The notes under the pieces are model-generated. The model was not told where the DNA came from and did not search any database. It saw only the letters and a list, made by a program, of their open reading frames with translations. A program made the position numbers and the translations under genes. Of a stretch of 64,000 bases of DNA, positions 1-12,155 are shown in pieces (position 1 is the first letter of the stretch; every line of letters begins with the position of its first letter). Source of the DNA: Entrophospora sp. SA101 (lineage: Eukaryota > Glomeromycota > Glomeromycetes > Entrophosporales > Entrophosporaceae); contig CAUDNR010003435.1 in assembly GCA_958430865.1 (NCBI GenBank), positions 1 through 64,000 on the forward strand, read 5' to 3'.

Positions 1-373
1 ATTATCATTGAACGCATTAGGTTACAGATTTTTGGTTTTGAAAGATCATTTTATTTATCAAATAATTGGTGGTTATAATCCACTCAATTGGAATGGAAAT
101 GGTTATAAAAAAACAATTGAAAGTTTTATATTTAATATAAATGATAGAAATGATATTAATACTGCACAATTTAGCTATCTTGAAAATAATGATTATTGTT
201 CATATGCAATCAAATGTGATCCTTCTTGTTTACCTATTTTTGGTAATGGTAGTGACATTCGATTTTTTACAGATAATGGTATTTACAGTTGTTCAAATAC
301 TTATAATAACATCAATATATATGGTAGCAAATTTGATGAATTAGAAGTTTTTCAAATAATTGATAAAAAATAA
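1..373 (+). pseudogene. Chimeric fragment: glycosyltransferase piece joined in frame to a BTB-TLDc C-terminus
   Basis: Positions 1-60 are the reverse complement of 1919-1978, an internal part of the GT49-like glycosyltransferase gene (residues LNALGYRFLVLKDHFIY). From about position 61 the sequence matches the TLDc gene of copy B (24951-25263), beginning IIGGYNPLNW and ending at a TAA at 371-373. The two pieces share ATCA at the joint and the reading frame runs through it. The TLDc part keeps the hallmarks GGYNPL and ELEVFQII, but BTB, BACK and the first part of TLDc are missing. It is probably not a working gene. It is either a rearrangement breakpoint or a chimeric contig end, since it lies at the window edge. 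Confidence 0.75.
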
Positions 374-1719
374 AATAATCAAAATTTACTATATTACTAC
401 TGTACTTCTTAATACATGTATTATTCGATTTAAATAAAGATATACAGTGCATTTTAAAAAATTTTTTTTGCATATTTCAACAATTACATAAAGCTTATCG
501 CATAAATAAAATTAGTAAGAAACACTATCCTTGCTTTTTTTTCTAAAATCTATTTGGACTGCATTCTTTGATCAATTTGTCAACATTTTTTTGGCATCCT
601 TTTTCCGGCATCATTTCTCATTAGGATGAAATTTGAAAATATTGTGAGCATGCACCCTAGTTACTTACTTACTAGATAGTCCTTATTATACATGTTGTCA
701 AAATTAATTTGACTTGACCTAATTCCCAAAATTTCAATTTTTAATCGTTTTCATACGACTCAATTAATTACGCCAAAAAGTCTTCTGATTGAGTCAAGTG
801 GTCAATTTATTTAAAGTCAATACTAATACAATAATACAATTTCTTCCAATCTATTATACTAAATCGTAACAATTTCCGCAAATGTATATTTATGCTTTGC
901 TCTCAAAACTACTGTTAAACAATTCCTTGCTAAAATAATCAAAATTTACAATCTTATTATTTTATTTGTTCCAAAGTTCAAGATCTTTTTATTAAACAAT
1001 TTCTTGAAATCCTTCAATAGATTTTTGTTCCCTTGTGAATATTTTTTATCATTAATAAGCTATTTAATTTATTTTCGAATTGGCTCTATTTTACTGATTG
1101 TTTCATTGATTTTTTGATTTATAATATAGAATTGATTTTTGTGAGCTTTATAGTGAAGCATGAAACCAAAAAGGAGTCCAACTCACAACTCACAAAAAAA
1201 CTCACTATTGAAAGTAAGAATTTTTTCTTAATCATTGTTGATTAAAACAAACCATTGTATCACTTGTTTTTTAAACAAAAATGAATTGTGAACACAAGGT
1301 GAGATTATTTGCCTTGTTTTGATGCCAATCAGACAAAGATTTATTTAAATCACATAAAATATGCCTTGAATGTATGGATGATCAAAAATTATATGACAAT
1401 CATTAATTACATTTCATAGAGGGGTGGACTGATACATTTCCCTTTATAGTCAGCAAAGAAAAAAAAATAGTGATAGGGAAATTATGAAGTGATAAACATA
1501 ATAAATCCTTTTTAGAAATTATCACCCAATTACACCAAGTTTTGATCCCCGAAATTTCCTCGTGACATAATGTTCACTTTGGTTTTATTGCAGTATGCTC
1601 CATATATTTGATAAATCTAAAATATTAGCCCTTTATTATTCTAAAAAAAATCTATATTAATTATTTCTTCTATTTATAAAATTAAAACAATTATTGCTTA
1701 AATATAGTTTCCAGTTATA
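374..1719. other. AT-rich intergenic region, copy A
   Basis: No coding potential was recognised. Relative to copy B (25264-26655) it lacks 46 bases at about position 796. Positions 541-650 resemble, imperfectly, 23045-23160 upstream of the TLDc gene in copy B, so a diverged repeat flanks that gene on both sides. Confidence 0.6.
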
Positions 1720-3474
1720 TTAATTTAATCCAATTCCCATTAAATCTCTAAATTGTTCTTTTACAAAAGGATGAGAGCAACCTCTTGGCCATCTAACATT
1801 ATTACCAAAAATACGCTGCATCTCTGGTATATAATGATCAAAATAAGTGAAATCTTTTAGAAGTTTCTGATTTTTCTCTAGGCCACCATCAGCCCAAACC
1901 AATTTCCTATGATCCATATGATAAATAAAATGATCTTTCAAAACCAAAAATCTGTAACCTAATGCGTTCAATGATAATGCATGTTGTTGTTTGTCACCGC
2001 CTTGATTCTCAAATCGTTCATCATAGTATGGCGATGATTTTGATATAATGTAGTAAGGTTCCCATTGTGATTCATAACATATTTCATAGAAAGGGTTTGA
2101 ATTGTATAATTGATGTGATAATAGAATTTGTGTACCAGTTGGACCGTGGCCAGCAAAAGGATCAGTTATGTAAGCTATACCTTTATTATATAAATCTCTC
2201 AATTCTGATATTGTATTTGGAAATTTACCAAAATAATTTTCATGTATCGCAACACATGGTACTACAAATGCTGTTGGTTTTTGATAATATCTATTGTTGT
2301 TATTGTCGTTATTATTGTTAGGTGGTGATTCTAGTATTGGAATTAGATTTTCCATTGAGAAATGATATAAATTTCTTGTTGGAACAAAATCAGCATCCAT
2401 TACAAATATGTAGTTTGATGGTGCAGTTTTAATGCCAATATTCCGTAATTTATTAATCGGATATTTTAAATAATTGTCTGATAAATAATTTGGTTTGATT
2501 ATGGTCATGCTAATTCTATTATAAAGATATAAATTTTTGTCCATTTCAAAATATTTAACTAATTGGTTTACATCTTCGGGATCTAACAGATATCTTTTTT
2601 ATGAATGAGAATTATTATTGAAGTTAATAACAAAATTCATAATAATAATAAAATCAATACATTTAAGAGGATAGATCAAACTTACAATACGACAGAGATT
2701 GGACCGGGCCAAACCGATATTGCTTGTTCGAATCGTGTTAGTCGATTTGCCGAAAATTGTGATACTAGTGTGATAACATTCTTTGGAAAATGTGATTTTG
2801 CTTTATGAAAATGAATTATTTCATTTGTTGAATTATTTTCAACTTTATATCAATAAAGAGGAGTTATTATTAGGTATATATATTATCTTTGAAGGAGCAA
2901 TAAAAAATTAATTTGCTTACTATATTTAGAAATTTGATCTAAAGCAAGTCTAAGATTAGCTAAGAAAAAAAAAATATTAATATTTCTGACTTTTTTTTAA
3001 AAAAATTATCAAATCAAGCTTGCAATTTTTTTTACCTGAAATATCTAAACGAGCCACAAATGAACAAATATCTCGTTCTTTACATTCAGAAAAACCATAT
3101 GGCATTATTAATCGTTTGTCCGAGTGAGTTATTAAAACTACAATCATACCCAAAGGAACGTTTACACTTTTTACATTATGAAAAATATGTTCTCTTTGCA
3201 AATCGCTATTTCTCCAATACCCAGGTTCCCATAAGGAACAAACGTCATTCCCGTTACATATTTGAACTTTACTTTGAGTAATATTTACGGAAGTTTCCAC
3301 GTGGAATGTTGACGTTGTTGTTGAAGGATAATTTAAAAAAGTTATCGAGATTAATATGTAAAATATAAAAGAAAATAAAATAATAAAAATTGATAAGGGC
3401 CACCTTCGATAAAGGTAGGTTGATAAAAAACGAAATTTACGTTTTATTATAAATTTATTTTTATATTTAAACAT
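1720..3474 (-). CDS. GT49 (LARGE-like) type II membrane glycosyltransferase, copy A
   Basis: Three exons on the minus strand, 3036-3474, 2686-2800 and 1720-2593, join in frame to give 475 residues. Donors are GTAAAA and GTAAGT; both acceptors are AAG. Residues 1-25 are basic and about 26-48 form one membrane segment, the type II topology of Golgi glycosyltransferases. The luminal part has VITLVSQFS, WPGPISVV, a DAD metal-binding motif at residues 251-253 (MDADFVP) and a C-terminal KDHFIYHMDH region, all typical of the GT49 family (LARGE and B4GAT1 relatives), which transfer glucuronate, xylose or GlcNAc in a metal-dependent way. Donor and acceptor sugars cannot be read from sequence. It lies 259 bases downstream of the Sog2-like gene on the same strand. 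A copy with the same layout lies at 26656-28410. Confidence 0.85.
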
Positions 3475-3660
3475 TTAGAAAAGAATTTTTTTTAATTTTT
3501 CAACCTATAATGGGATAAAATTAAATTTTTTTGGGTAACACCTATTTCGTGTAGAAATTACGTGCCAAGAGATTAAATTGAATTAAACATTCCTTTACAG
3601 TTAAATAAGATAGATATATCTTAAATTCTATTTTTTAAGAAACTAATTTTTATAAAAGCT

Positions 3661-3700
3661 TTTTAGAATTAAATTAAATTAAATTAAATTAAATTAAATA
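3661..3700. repeat. AATTA pentanucleotide microsatellite
   Basis: A run of AAATT/AATTA units lies between the glycosyltransferase and the Sog2-like gene. The same run is present in copy B near 28600-28635. Confidence 0.7.
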
Positions 3701-3733
3701 AATAATAAATAAGAGCAATAATAATCAAAATTA

Positions 3734-6337
3734 TTAAGAACTATCCAACAATACTTGATTTTTATTTAATAAACCTGTTAATTCAGTATAAGATTTCATC
3801 ACATGACTTAACCCTGATTTAACTTTACTGTTCAATTGCCATTTGTGTGAGACTTCCTTTGCAAATTCACATAATTTAATTGTTGTCTAAAAAAAAAATT
3901 TTATTTTTATTTTAATGATGTATTTATTCTAAAACACACCAAAAAATAAAAATTATCATTTACCTGAAGAAAAACCAGTGTATCATCATAAACTTTAAGT
4001 TGTATGGATGGATCATCTTTATTATTGGTGGATGATTTTGCTGATAATAAAGATTTTTTTAAGAGTATGGTGACTTCATTTGCATCTTTAACCAATTCAT
4101 TCATTTTATCCTTAATAGATGATGAGGATTTCATCTGATCTTCATTAGTAGGTTCTAAAACATCCTCCACATTATCTGATAAACATTTTATAACATTTTC
4201 TACAGCTTTAATTGCAACTTCCACTTGTGAAAGAAGTTGATTAAATATAGCTATTGAAAATAAAAAGTCCGTGTTTAAGTTATTATGCAGTCCTGCTGAA
4301 TGTGGCCCTGATCCCGCACTTGTAGGTGTATTTAAACTATAAGATGATGATGAAAAATATGATGAAGCTGCACTTGCTGAATATGGTGCAACATTAGCAA
4401 TATTACTACTATTTGATCTTGTCATAGATTTTGATCTAAAGGGGGTAGACATTCCAGTGTAAGGCGTCTGAGCATTTAATAATGGAAATATCAATTCCCA
4501 TGCAAATTTGATATCTGCAACTGCTCCATGAAGCATCAATAGAAGTGTACGAGAATATCTCATATTTTCAGGAGATTGTGTAAGTGATTTGAGTTGTTTA
4601 TTCAAAAGTTCCATTAATAACTTAAAACTAGATATATTCTCTTGACATGTAGTAAGCAATTTAATACAATGATCTGCATCAGGTGTCTGTAATGCAAAGT
4701 CATCATATATTTGTAATGCTGTACTCAACTGTCCAATCAGTTTTGCTGCTTTGTTAAGATCATTCATAAATATTTTTTCACTCCCAGTAACAATTGCAAA
4801 CTGACGAATTGCTTTATGTACTTGTGAAAATGCATACAAAATATTTCGACTAGCTTCTCTTAGTGAGATGTCACTCATTGGAAGATTTTCTGCTGGAAGA
4901 AGTGCCCTAAGTTTTTGGAAATAATAATCACTTTGTTTCTCTTCAGCAATGCCACTTTGGCTTTGTGTTGAACTTATTGAATCTGAAGATGCACTTTTTG
5001 AATGTTTATGAACGAATTTACTTCTAAAAATTGCTAATGTTGCATCAAAATCATTGCTATGACTTCGGTTACGATGAGCAAATGGCAAATCCAAACTTAA
5101 TTTTGGATTAAGACGTCTTTTCTCTTGTTTTGTGATGGGCTGATCACTTTCTTTGATTGTTTTTAAAGATGATGAGGATCCACCACCAATATCAACTATT
5201 TGTCTTGTGTTAACATTAGATGATAGGTAATTAATGGTATCAACTGAAGTTGCTTTTTTTAATTGTTTATTATTATTTTGTGAATCAAACTGACAATCCA
5301 CTTCTTCATCACTACTAAAGTAATAATGATAATATGTTTTATGATTATTTATATTATATATAATATTGAACATTTAGAAGCTTTCTATTAACAGAAAATT
5401 TATATATAAGACCAACCTGCTATTTTTGATCTCATCCGACTCATCTAAATAAAGTAAACATTAAAAATTGAATAATTAAAGTTGTAAATTTTTTGTTTAA
5501 AAAAATTATTAAATAAACATACCTGAATTTTGTCTAAGGTATTCCTTTAGATTTTCTAACCAAGGTAACATGACATCTTTATCTTCACCTTTTGGAATCA
5601 CATGAATACTTTTTGGTGGAAATTTAATTGGATTGAAATCAATTTTTAAATATTGCAAATCCTTCATATCAGCAATATATTTTGGTAATCTTTTTATTTG
5701 ATTTTTTGAAATTTTCAGTAACTATTAAAACAAAAATCATATCAAATTTCAATCTTTTTATATAATTTTACTATTGATTATCATATTTTTATTACCTGTA
5801 ATGTCATCAATTTTCCAAAATCTTGAGGTAATTTACAAATTTTATTTTTACTAATATCCAAAATTTTTAAACTTGGCATTGAACAAAGCTTTTTTTTTAA
5901 AAAAAAAACTTTATATTGGTAAATATGTTCGAATAATAATAATATTGCTTGAAGTATTTGCAAACAATTAAAATAATTACTGCTTCTGGAAATTCTATAA
6001 AAGCATTTTGAGAAAGATTAAGATATCTTAAATGTGTGAAATTAGACATTTCTTTTGGAAGTTTTGACAATTGATTGATTTCGATTGACAACCTAAGAAT
6101 TTTTTTAACTTTTTTTAATAATCAATTAATCATATCCAAAATTTTAATCTAAACATTTTATCAGTCAGTTATCATTATTATTAATTTCTACCTGTCAACA
6201 TTATAGTTAATTGCATAATTTATAACTTCGATAGGGATTTCAGTTATCCTTTTTTTTGTTAGTTTGATGGTTATAGAAGTTTCGTTCAATGACTCCTCCA
6301 CCAATTTGAGTAATCGTTTTACCTCTTCTTCAGACAT
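3734..6337 (-). CDS. Sog2-like leucine-rich-repeat protein (RAM signalling network), copy A
   Basis: Seven exons on the minus strand (6192-6337, 5981-6092, 5796-5888, 5523-5721, 5417-5444, 3964-5314, 3734-3886) join in frame to 693 residues. Every junction is GT-AG and phases agree. Residues 49-150 carry four or so leucine-rich repeats (LRYLNLSQNAF, LKILDISKNKI, LLKISKNQI, LQYLKIDFNPI). Exon 6 has a basic, Ser-rich stretch (RRLNPKLSLDLPF, residues about 259-271) and a long helical region from about residue 339, matching the Sog2 domain. In yeasts Sog2 binds the NDR kinase Cbk1/Orb6 in the RAM network and acts in polarised growth and cell separation; that role is inferred here. The start is MSEEEVKRLL at 6337. 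An antisense-looking 488-residue reading frame begins in the intron before exon 6 and is not a separate gene. Confidence 0.88.
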
Positions 6338-6488
6338 CTTCAAAATTTTTGAGAAAACAAATAATAAAAAATTTAAATTTGATCTCCCACTATTTTAGTA
6401 CAAAATCAAAATAGGCATACTATTGCATATCAATTTTGCGAATTATTTTTTTATTTTAAAAATGACATATACATCCATATAAGGATTC

Positions 6489-6600
6489 TGTCGGGAACAT
6501 AGTAACTTTTCTAAAAAATGTTCTTACAGAGGGAGAGGTTGTTCATAGATAGAGAGGTATTTTCTGTAATAATAAGATTAATAGTAATTGGTTCCCGACA
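6489..6600. mobile_element. Candidate 112-bp MITE, copy A
   Basis: The stretch begins TGTCGGGAAC and ends GTTCCCGACA, a perfect 10-bp terminal inverted repeat. Inside are two related segments containing AGAGAGGT or GGAGAGGT. No target duplication is obvious and there is no coding capacity. It is present in all three block copies. Confidence 0.45.
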
Positions 6601-6757
6601 TATATGCTCTTGTAGAGATGTTTTTATATGATGTTTTTATATGGAGAGGTACGTACGATTGTATAAAGTTGATTGACTGATAAGATTATATATTAGTGAC
6701 ACGTACTGCCAATTATTTAAGCCTAATTAAAAACCACCATCATTCTAATTATTAAAC

Positions 6758-7863
6758 TATGCCATAATAACAATAATTGTATGTCCAGTCTTTTCAACCA
6801 AATTATCAACAATGTTCAAGCAAGTGGTCACACGCATTCTTTTTTCAATCACGCCAGATTCATAAAGGTAATCAAATGAAATGCGAAACCATTTCTTGAA
6901 TTAAATAATAAGATGCCGTGCAGTAAATTCGGCAAAAAAATGTTGAATTTTCTATATTTGTTTCAATTTTAATAACTTTTTAAAATTTCAGGTTACAACA
7001 ACAAATACACAAATATATGTGTGCATATTTACCTTTATAGCACAAGATATTTGTTTCACAATTTCATCAAAAGTTTCTATTATAATTTTTACTTTTTTAA
7101 TTTAAACAAAAATTATAAAAATTGAAAGAAAAATAGTTTTTGCAAACCTCGTCGTTTGTAACCAATGCATGCAGATTTTATCTTTTGCAATTGGCTCGTA
7201 ATCATTTTTAGTAATAGGCATAAATTGCAAAAGGCTCCCGATGACAAATGTGGTGAAAGTGATATTATTTTTCTTAAAAAAAAAAAAAGGCTTTTCAGTC
7301 CAGGAACCTTCATTCTCATTGAAATTAAAAAATCCATAATCTTATTTGTATTCTGACACAATCGACAATCAGAAACACTATATATGTAAGTTAAAGGCGG
7401 GCGGTTTACCATAACTATCATTACTCTCTATAATGATAGGATCCAATTGTCTTGATGAAAGGTTTGAATTATAATCCAATAAAGAGAAGATTCAATTCTC
7501 TGGTTTGACAATCATCATAACCATTTTCCAATAACATGTTCATATCATATTTTTTATAATTATCAATAAATTTTCGAGCCTCAGCAATAAAACGCAGGGC
7601 GCGCTAGAATTTTAGCGCGATTAACTGCCGTTAATATTGAATTTTGTTTTATTTAGATCCAAGTTTCAGCTATGGCGATAATTGAGATAAATACGAGTGA
7701 ATAGGAAAATATCTTGCAACGATTGAGAATTATTATCATCCAAAATTGTTTCAAAAAGGTTCTTTTCCTTTAAATAAGTGGCGAAATAGCCTTCAGCCCT
7801 TGTTTTCAAGGGAAATGATATTCGGTCAATATATTTGAAGTCTTTGGCACGGTGGATATTTCT
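6758..7863 (-). pseudogene. Decayed unrecognised gene, copy A
   Basis: Read on the minus strand, several short stretches look protein-coding but are broken by stops and frame changes. They run, in order, GYFATYLKEKNLFETILDD, ARKFIDNYKKYDMNMLLENG, NFNENEGSWTEKPF, MPITKNDYEPIAKDKICMHW, TFDEIVKQISCAIK and MRVTTCLNIVDNLVEKTGHT. Some gaps could be introns, but internal stops at several places and a poly-T tract inside one piece argue for decay. I do not recognise the family. The 102-residue open frame here (7113-7421) reads mostly in a different frame from these stretches. Equivalent sequence is in copies B and C. Confidence 0.35.
7600..7619. other. GC-rich hairpin in AT-rich DNA
   Basis: GCGCTA and TAGCGC face each other across a short A/T loop, in a stretch flanked by GC-richer bases than the surroundings. 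No function is assigned. Confidence 0.3.
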
Positions 7864-10800
7864 TTAAACCATTAAAAATTAAATAAAAAATCTTATCAAA
7901 AGATTTGTTGAGTGAAAATTCAATCAGTTATTATTTATTATTTATCACCTTTACTGATTTATATAAAGAAACATCACAATCAATTTTTTATTTTCTCGCC
8001 AATTACTTTCTAACAGCAACAGATATAAGATAGATATAGACATAATTTTTTTTATCATAAACAATAAAATGTTCAAAACTCAAGAATTCGACTTTTTTAT
8101 TATGAAGTAAACAAATAAACTGATGATCAATAACAATCCTGAGTATATCGAAGATTCCTCTTCTGCTCGACGGTTATACAAACTATCAAGTATAGCCTTT
8201 TGTTTTGAAATTTCTTGATTTTCGTATATAAGATAAGAGGCTGTAGCCTTTTAGTTTATCAAAAAATATTTTAACAATAATAACAATAACCATACTGTTA
8301 ATTAAAGTATCTCGCATGTAAAGGTGTCACGAAACGATTGGGACAATGTTTTTCTTGTTAAGCATTATTTTATTTAGTAAAAAGAAAGAGGAATGAATTT
8401 TTCGTGTGAGAACCCCAAAAATCTATATTTAAGGGTGGAACTACATATGTAACCAATTTAAATATTAAAAAGAACCATCTTCACAAAGTAGCAACGGCAG
8501 TAATTAATTATGTGCGAATTTTCTTTTCTGTGACCACAACAAATAAACCAATGCCAATTATTCCTTTACTTTACATTATCAAGTGAGTACTTTAAGAAAA
8601 GAACCATCACTAATTTGATTTTGTAATTATTTGTAAAACGTATTATTAAAGTCACATGACATTACACGTTTCAGAGACTCCCTACACCCCCTAAATCAAA
8701 TGATATTTGGCGGTCCCATAATAAAATTAAAATGTATGAATCTATAATTATTCGTACATAAAATGTTAGTGTTGTGTACGTGCTTGAAAGAAAATACAAA
8801 AAAGTTGGGGAAAAAAAAAATTAAAGAATGTGTAATTTTAAAGTTACGCGTGACTAGTACAAATCACGCTATCGTGTCAAAAAAACCAAAATGTATTGTA
8901 ATATAGCCTTTTTACTATTATTAATGATTTTCTTTTCTAACATATTTATCTTTTCTTTTATAAACTTATTAAAATTTCCTCACAGATCTTTGCTTAAATC
9001 TTTTTAATTTGTATTATTAAGAAATTATTGATTGATAAATTAATATTCATTAAACTGATTGATTGATAAATTAATTGATAAATTCGTTGGTAATTGATTG
9101 ATATAATGATGCTAATTAATTAATTAATTATTCATCTTCTTGTCTTCGCGATGTTATTCTTGAGCTCTTATAGCAAGCTTCCTTCGCGACACTTTTCTTT
9201 CCGATATTTATATAGTTAATTAAAATTAATTAAATATGATCTTCAAAATTCTTTGTTGCTATTTTTTATTTATTTATATATATTTGTACATATATATATA
9301 TACATATATATATATACACATTTACATATATATTAATATACATTATACAATGAATAATTCTAAATTAATTAATTATATATTAAAAAAATAGTGATTGACT
9401 CATCTTTGTTTACAATCTTTATATTCTAAATTAGATGACTTAAATAATTGAACATGTTGAATTATTTCGGTACGTAATACATGACGCGTGGAACTTTAAA
9501 AATTACAATATTTCTCTTCTTTATTTGTTATATGTGTGTGTAATAATAGTGAATAACATAATGTACATATTATTAATATTAATTACTGGTTTGAATTAAT
9601 TAGTCATTAGTCATTTGGCTTTTACACACAAAAAAACACACATACCGTTTATTACCAAATTCCTATAATATTTATTATTGTTGTCATATATTACGTTGAT
9701 TATGAAAAACTCCCCAAATAATTTATTTTGTACGAGATTGATTGGTGTAGCACGCACTTTATTAAGTGTTGTCACTTCACTTAATTAGTCACAGGTTATG
9801 AATAAAATTGTAATAAATAGAACAGTGATAGTTTTTTATGATTCAGTTTGGTTTCTCTCCAATCAAATTTTTATCTTTGATTTTTGATTTTTGAGGACCA
9901 AAATCCTTTAATAAATATTTTTAAAAATATTTTGAAAAGTAAAAATAAACAAACATCATTAATATTATTTATTATAAAGACTTTCTTCAACTACTTACAA
10001 AATAATAATAATATATTAAAACAACTTATTATATAACAGTCTCCTAGATATATATACATTGTTGTTTTTGTGCTTCGTTTCTTTTTACTCCTAAATATTT
10101 CTCACATCTCGCACCTAATCATTCTCATTTCATATTCTCAATTATTCAACACTACTCACATATTCTCACCACCTTACCTCACCTCACCAAACTCACCATC
10201 ACCTTACTTTAAATTGCCAGCCGGTAAATTTAAATTTTCAAGCTCTTCAACGAAAAGGCTTCTAGGACAAAAAAGCTCGCGTCTGTTAATATATCGGATT
10301 CTTTATTGGTACTTGTTATTTTCATTTTTATTATAATAAATAATATATTGTTATTATATCTCTATTTTTTTTCAAGTTATTATTTTTATTTGAATTTCTT
10401 TCGAGAAAAACTGATTTTTATTACAATAAAAAATTTAAAAATTTAAAAATACTTATTATTAATAATTATGGCGTGATTATGAATGTGTGTATTTGATGAT
10501 ATCTCAACAGCAGGTTGATGCATCAAAAATTTATTATTGTTGCTATTATTATTTTATGTATTATATATTATATGGTGTTATATTTGTTATTTATCATTGA
10601 TTTATCAATATAATTAAGAAGTTTAAAGACCGAAAGTTTATAAAAGTTTATTACATATCTTATATCATTATATACATATAAGTATAAAACGAATTCTAAT
10701 CAATTTTCCTTTTTTTTTTTTTAAAAAAAAAGAAAATCTTCAAAAATCACAAATCAAAAAATATAATTAATATTTTATAGTGCCTTCTTGCCAGACGAAA

Positions 10801-12155
10801 GAAGAATTCACCTGGTCAAAAAAAAAACATACGATATAGGAGCAACTGAGAAAGAAAGAAAAAATATATAATAAATAAACGATCCAACCAAAGAAAACAA
10901 TATATACAAAGCGTCCCTTCATTCCTTTGGTTGAAAGTATTTTTCGTGTACGAGAAATCTCAAAAGGTTTGCGGGGCCGTACAACATTTCTTTTTATTAG
11001 GAGCAATAATTGTTGCTTTTAACAGGCATCTCACATCATCATTCTTTCTTCAGATTACTCGTTGATAATTTAGCCTGGTATATCTTTTTAATTTCTCAAC
11101 TGGTTTAGTTTCTTTAATAATAAAACCATTTATTGATTTTCTTGTAATGTACTAAATCTTATCTACTTTATAATATTATATTTTTATATTCATTTAATCA
11201 TTAAGTTGTTTGTATAGTCAGTCAGTTCAACAAGAGGAGTGCGTGTTACGTCTTCTTTCCCATTCTTCTTTACCTCACTACATTCTTAATCTTGCTATAT
11301 ATGCAAGTATCTTCACTCCTTTCTATACAACAAAAAAAAATTCTTAAACCTTAAACCTTAATTAAATAGTATTTCAAGTTTTATAAATATATATTTACCA
11401 ATCATCGCCACATTATTTTGTACATCCTTCTTCCCTTCACTCTCACTATTATTATTTTCTAAATTTGTAATATAGTTAATATACATAATTTCTATTTCCT
11501 TTTTTATTTTCCCCTTTTTATTTTAATTAATTATTTTAATTATTATATATATAAACACCCTTCAATATTATTTAATTTACTGACAAATAGTGTCAGTATG
11601 GAGTATTAAATTTTTTAAAAAAAATTACCACTTTTTATTTTTTCTTCTTTTCAAAAAGATGTCCATATTTTCATTCAATCAACTTCACCGCGTTAATCAT
11701 CACCACCACCATCACCACTATTATTTGAGTACTTGTTTATTGGTTGATCAGCGATTCAACGACAACAAAATAGCAAACTCTTCATTCAACATCATCAAAT
11801 AAAAAAAACCCCATTAACATCATCAACAACATTCTCGATCTATATCAATAATTATTCAAAACAATTATATATAATAACTTTCATTAACTTATCAACAAAA
11901 ACATCAAAAATACCACAATTTGTAATTTTCACCCCAACAAATTTTATCAATCCCGCGTTTTCTTTCTTTTTCACACTTTACCAACTTTTTATTTTCTCTT
12001 TAATCTTTGGTTATTATTACCAAAAATTATTTAAAAAAAATCTCAAGCGGGTTCTTGATTTTATTAATCAAAAAAAAAAAAACAAAATTTATTTCTTCTA
12101 AAACAAAAAAAAAAAAAAGCAAAGTTATATAATTAATTTATCAATAATACAAAAC
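7864..12155. other. Long AT-rich intergenic and probable 5' leader region of the kinase, copy A
   Basis: About 4.3 kb without a convincing gene. It contains TA-rich tracts (9270-9320), TTAA-type repeats (9040-9130), a pyrimidine-rich, G-poor stretch (10070-10215) and C/T- and A-rich sequence up to the kinase ATG. A 7-bp hairpin ACTGACA/TGTCAGT lies at 11579-11597. Low G content just before the ATG fits a long transcribed leader, but no transcript boundary can be read. A 70-residue frame with seven histidines (11590-11802) arises from CAC/CAT repeats. Confidence 0.45.

Noticed and set aside
2605..2808. Plus-strand frame opposite glycosyltransferase exon 2
   Set aside because: The minus-strand reading joins in phase with flanking exons and carries family motifs, so the plus frame is a shadow.
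7113..7421. 102-residue frame as a gene
   Set aside because: It crosses a poly-T tract, and the more protein-like stretches here lie in a different frame.
10070..10336. 88-residue frame in the pyrimidine-rich stretch
   Set aside because: Composition reflects a G-poor C/T tract and the frame has no recognisable domain or splice partner.
11590..11802. 70-residue frame with a poly-His run upstream of the kinase
   Set aside because: The histidines come from CAC/CAT repeats in C-rich leader sequence, with no domain; it is more likely untranslated.
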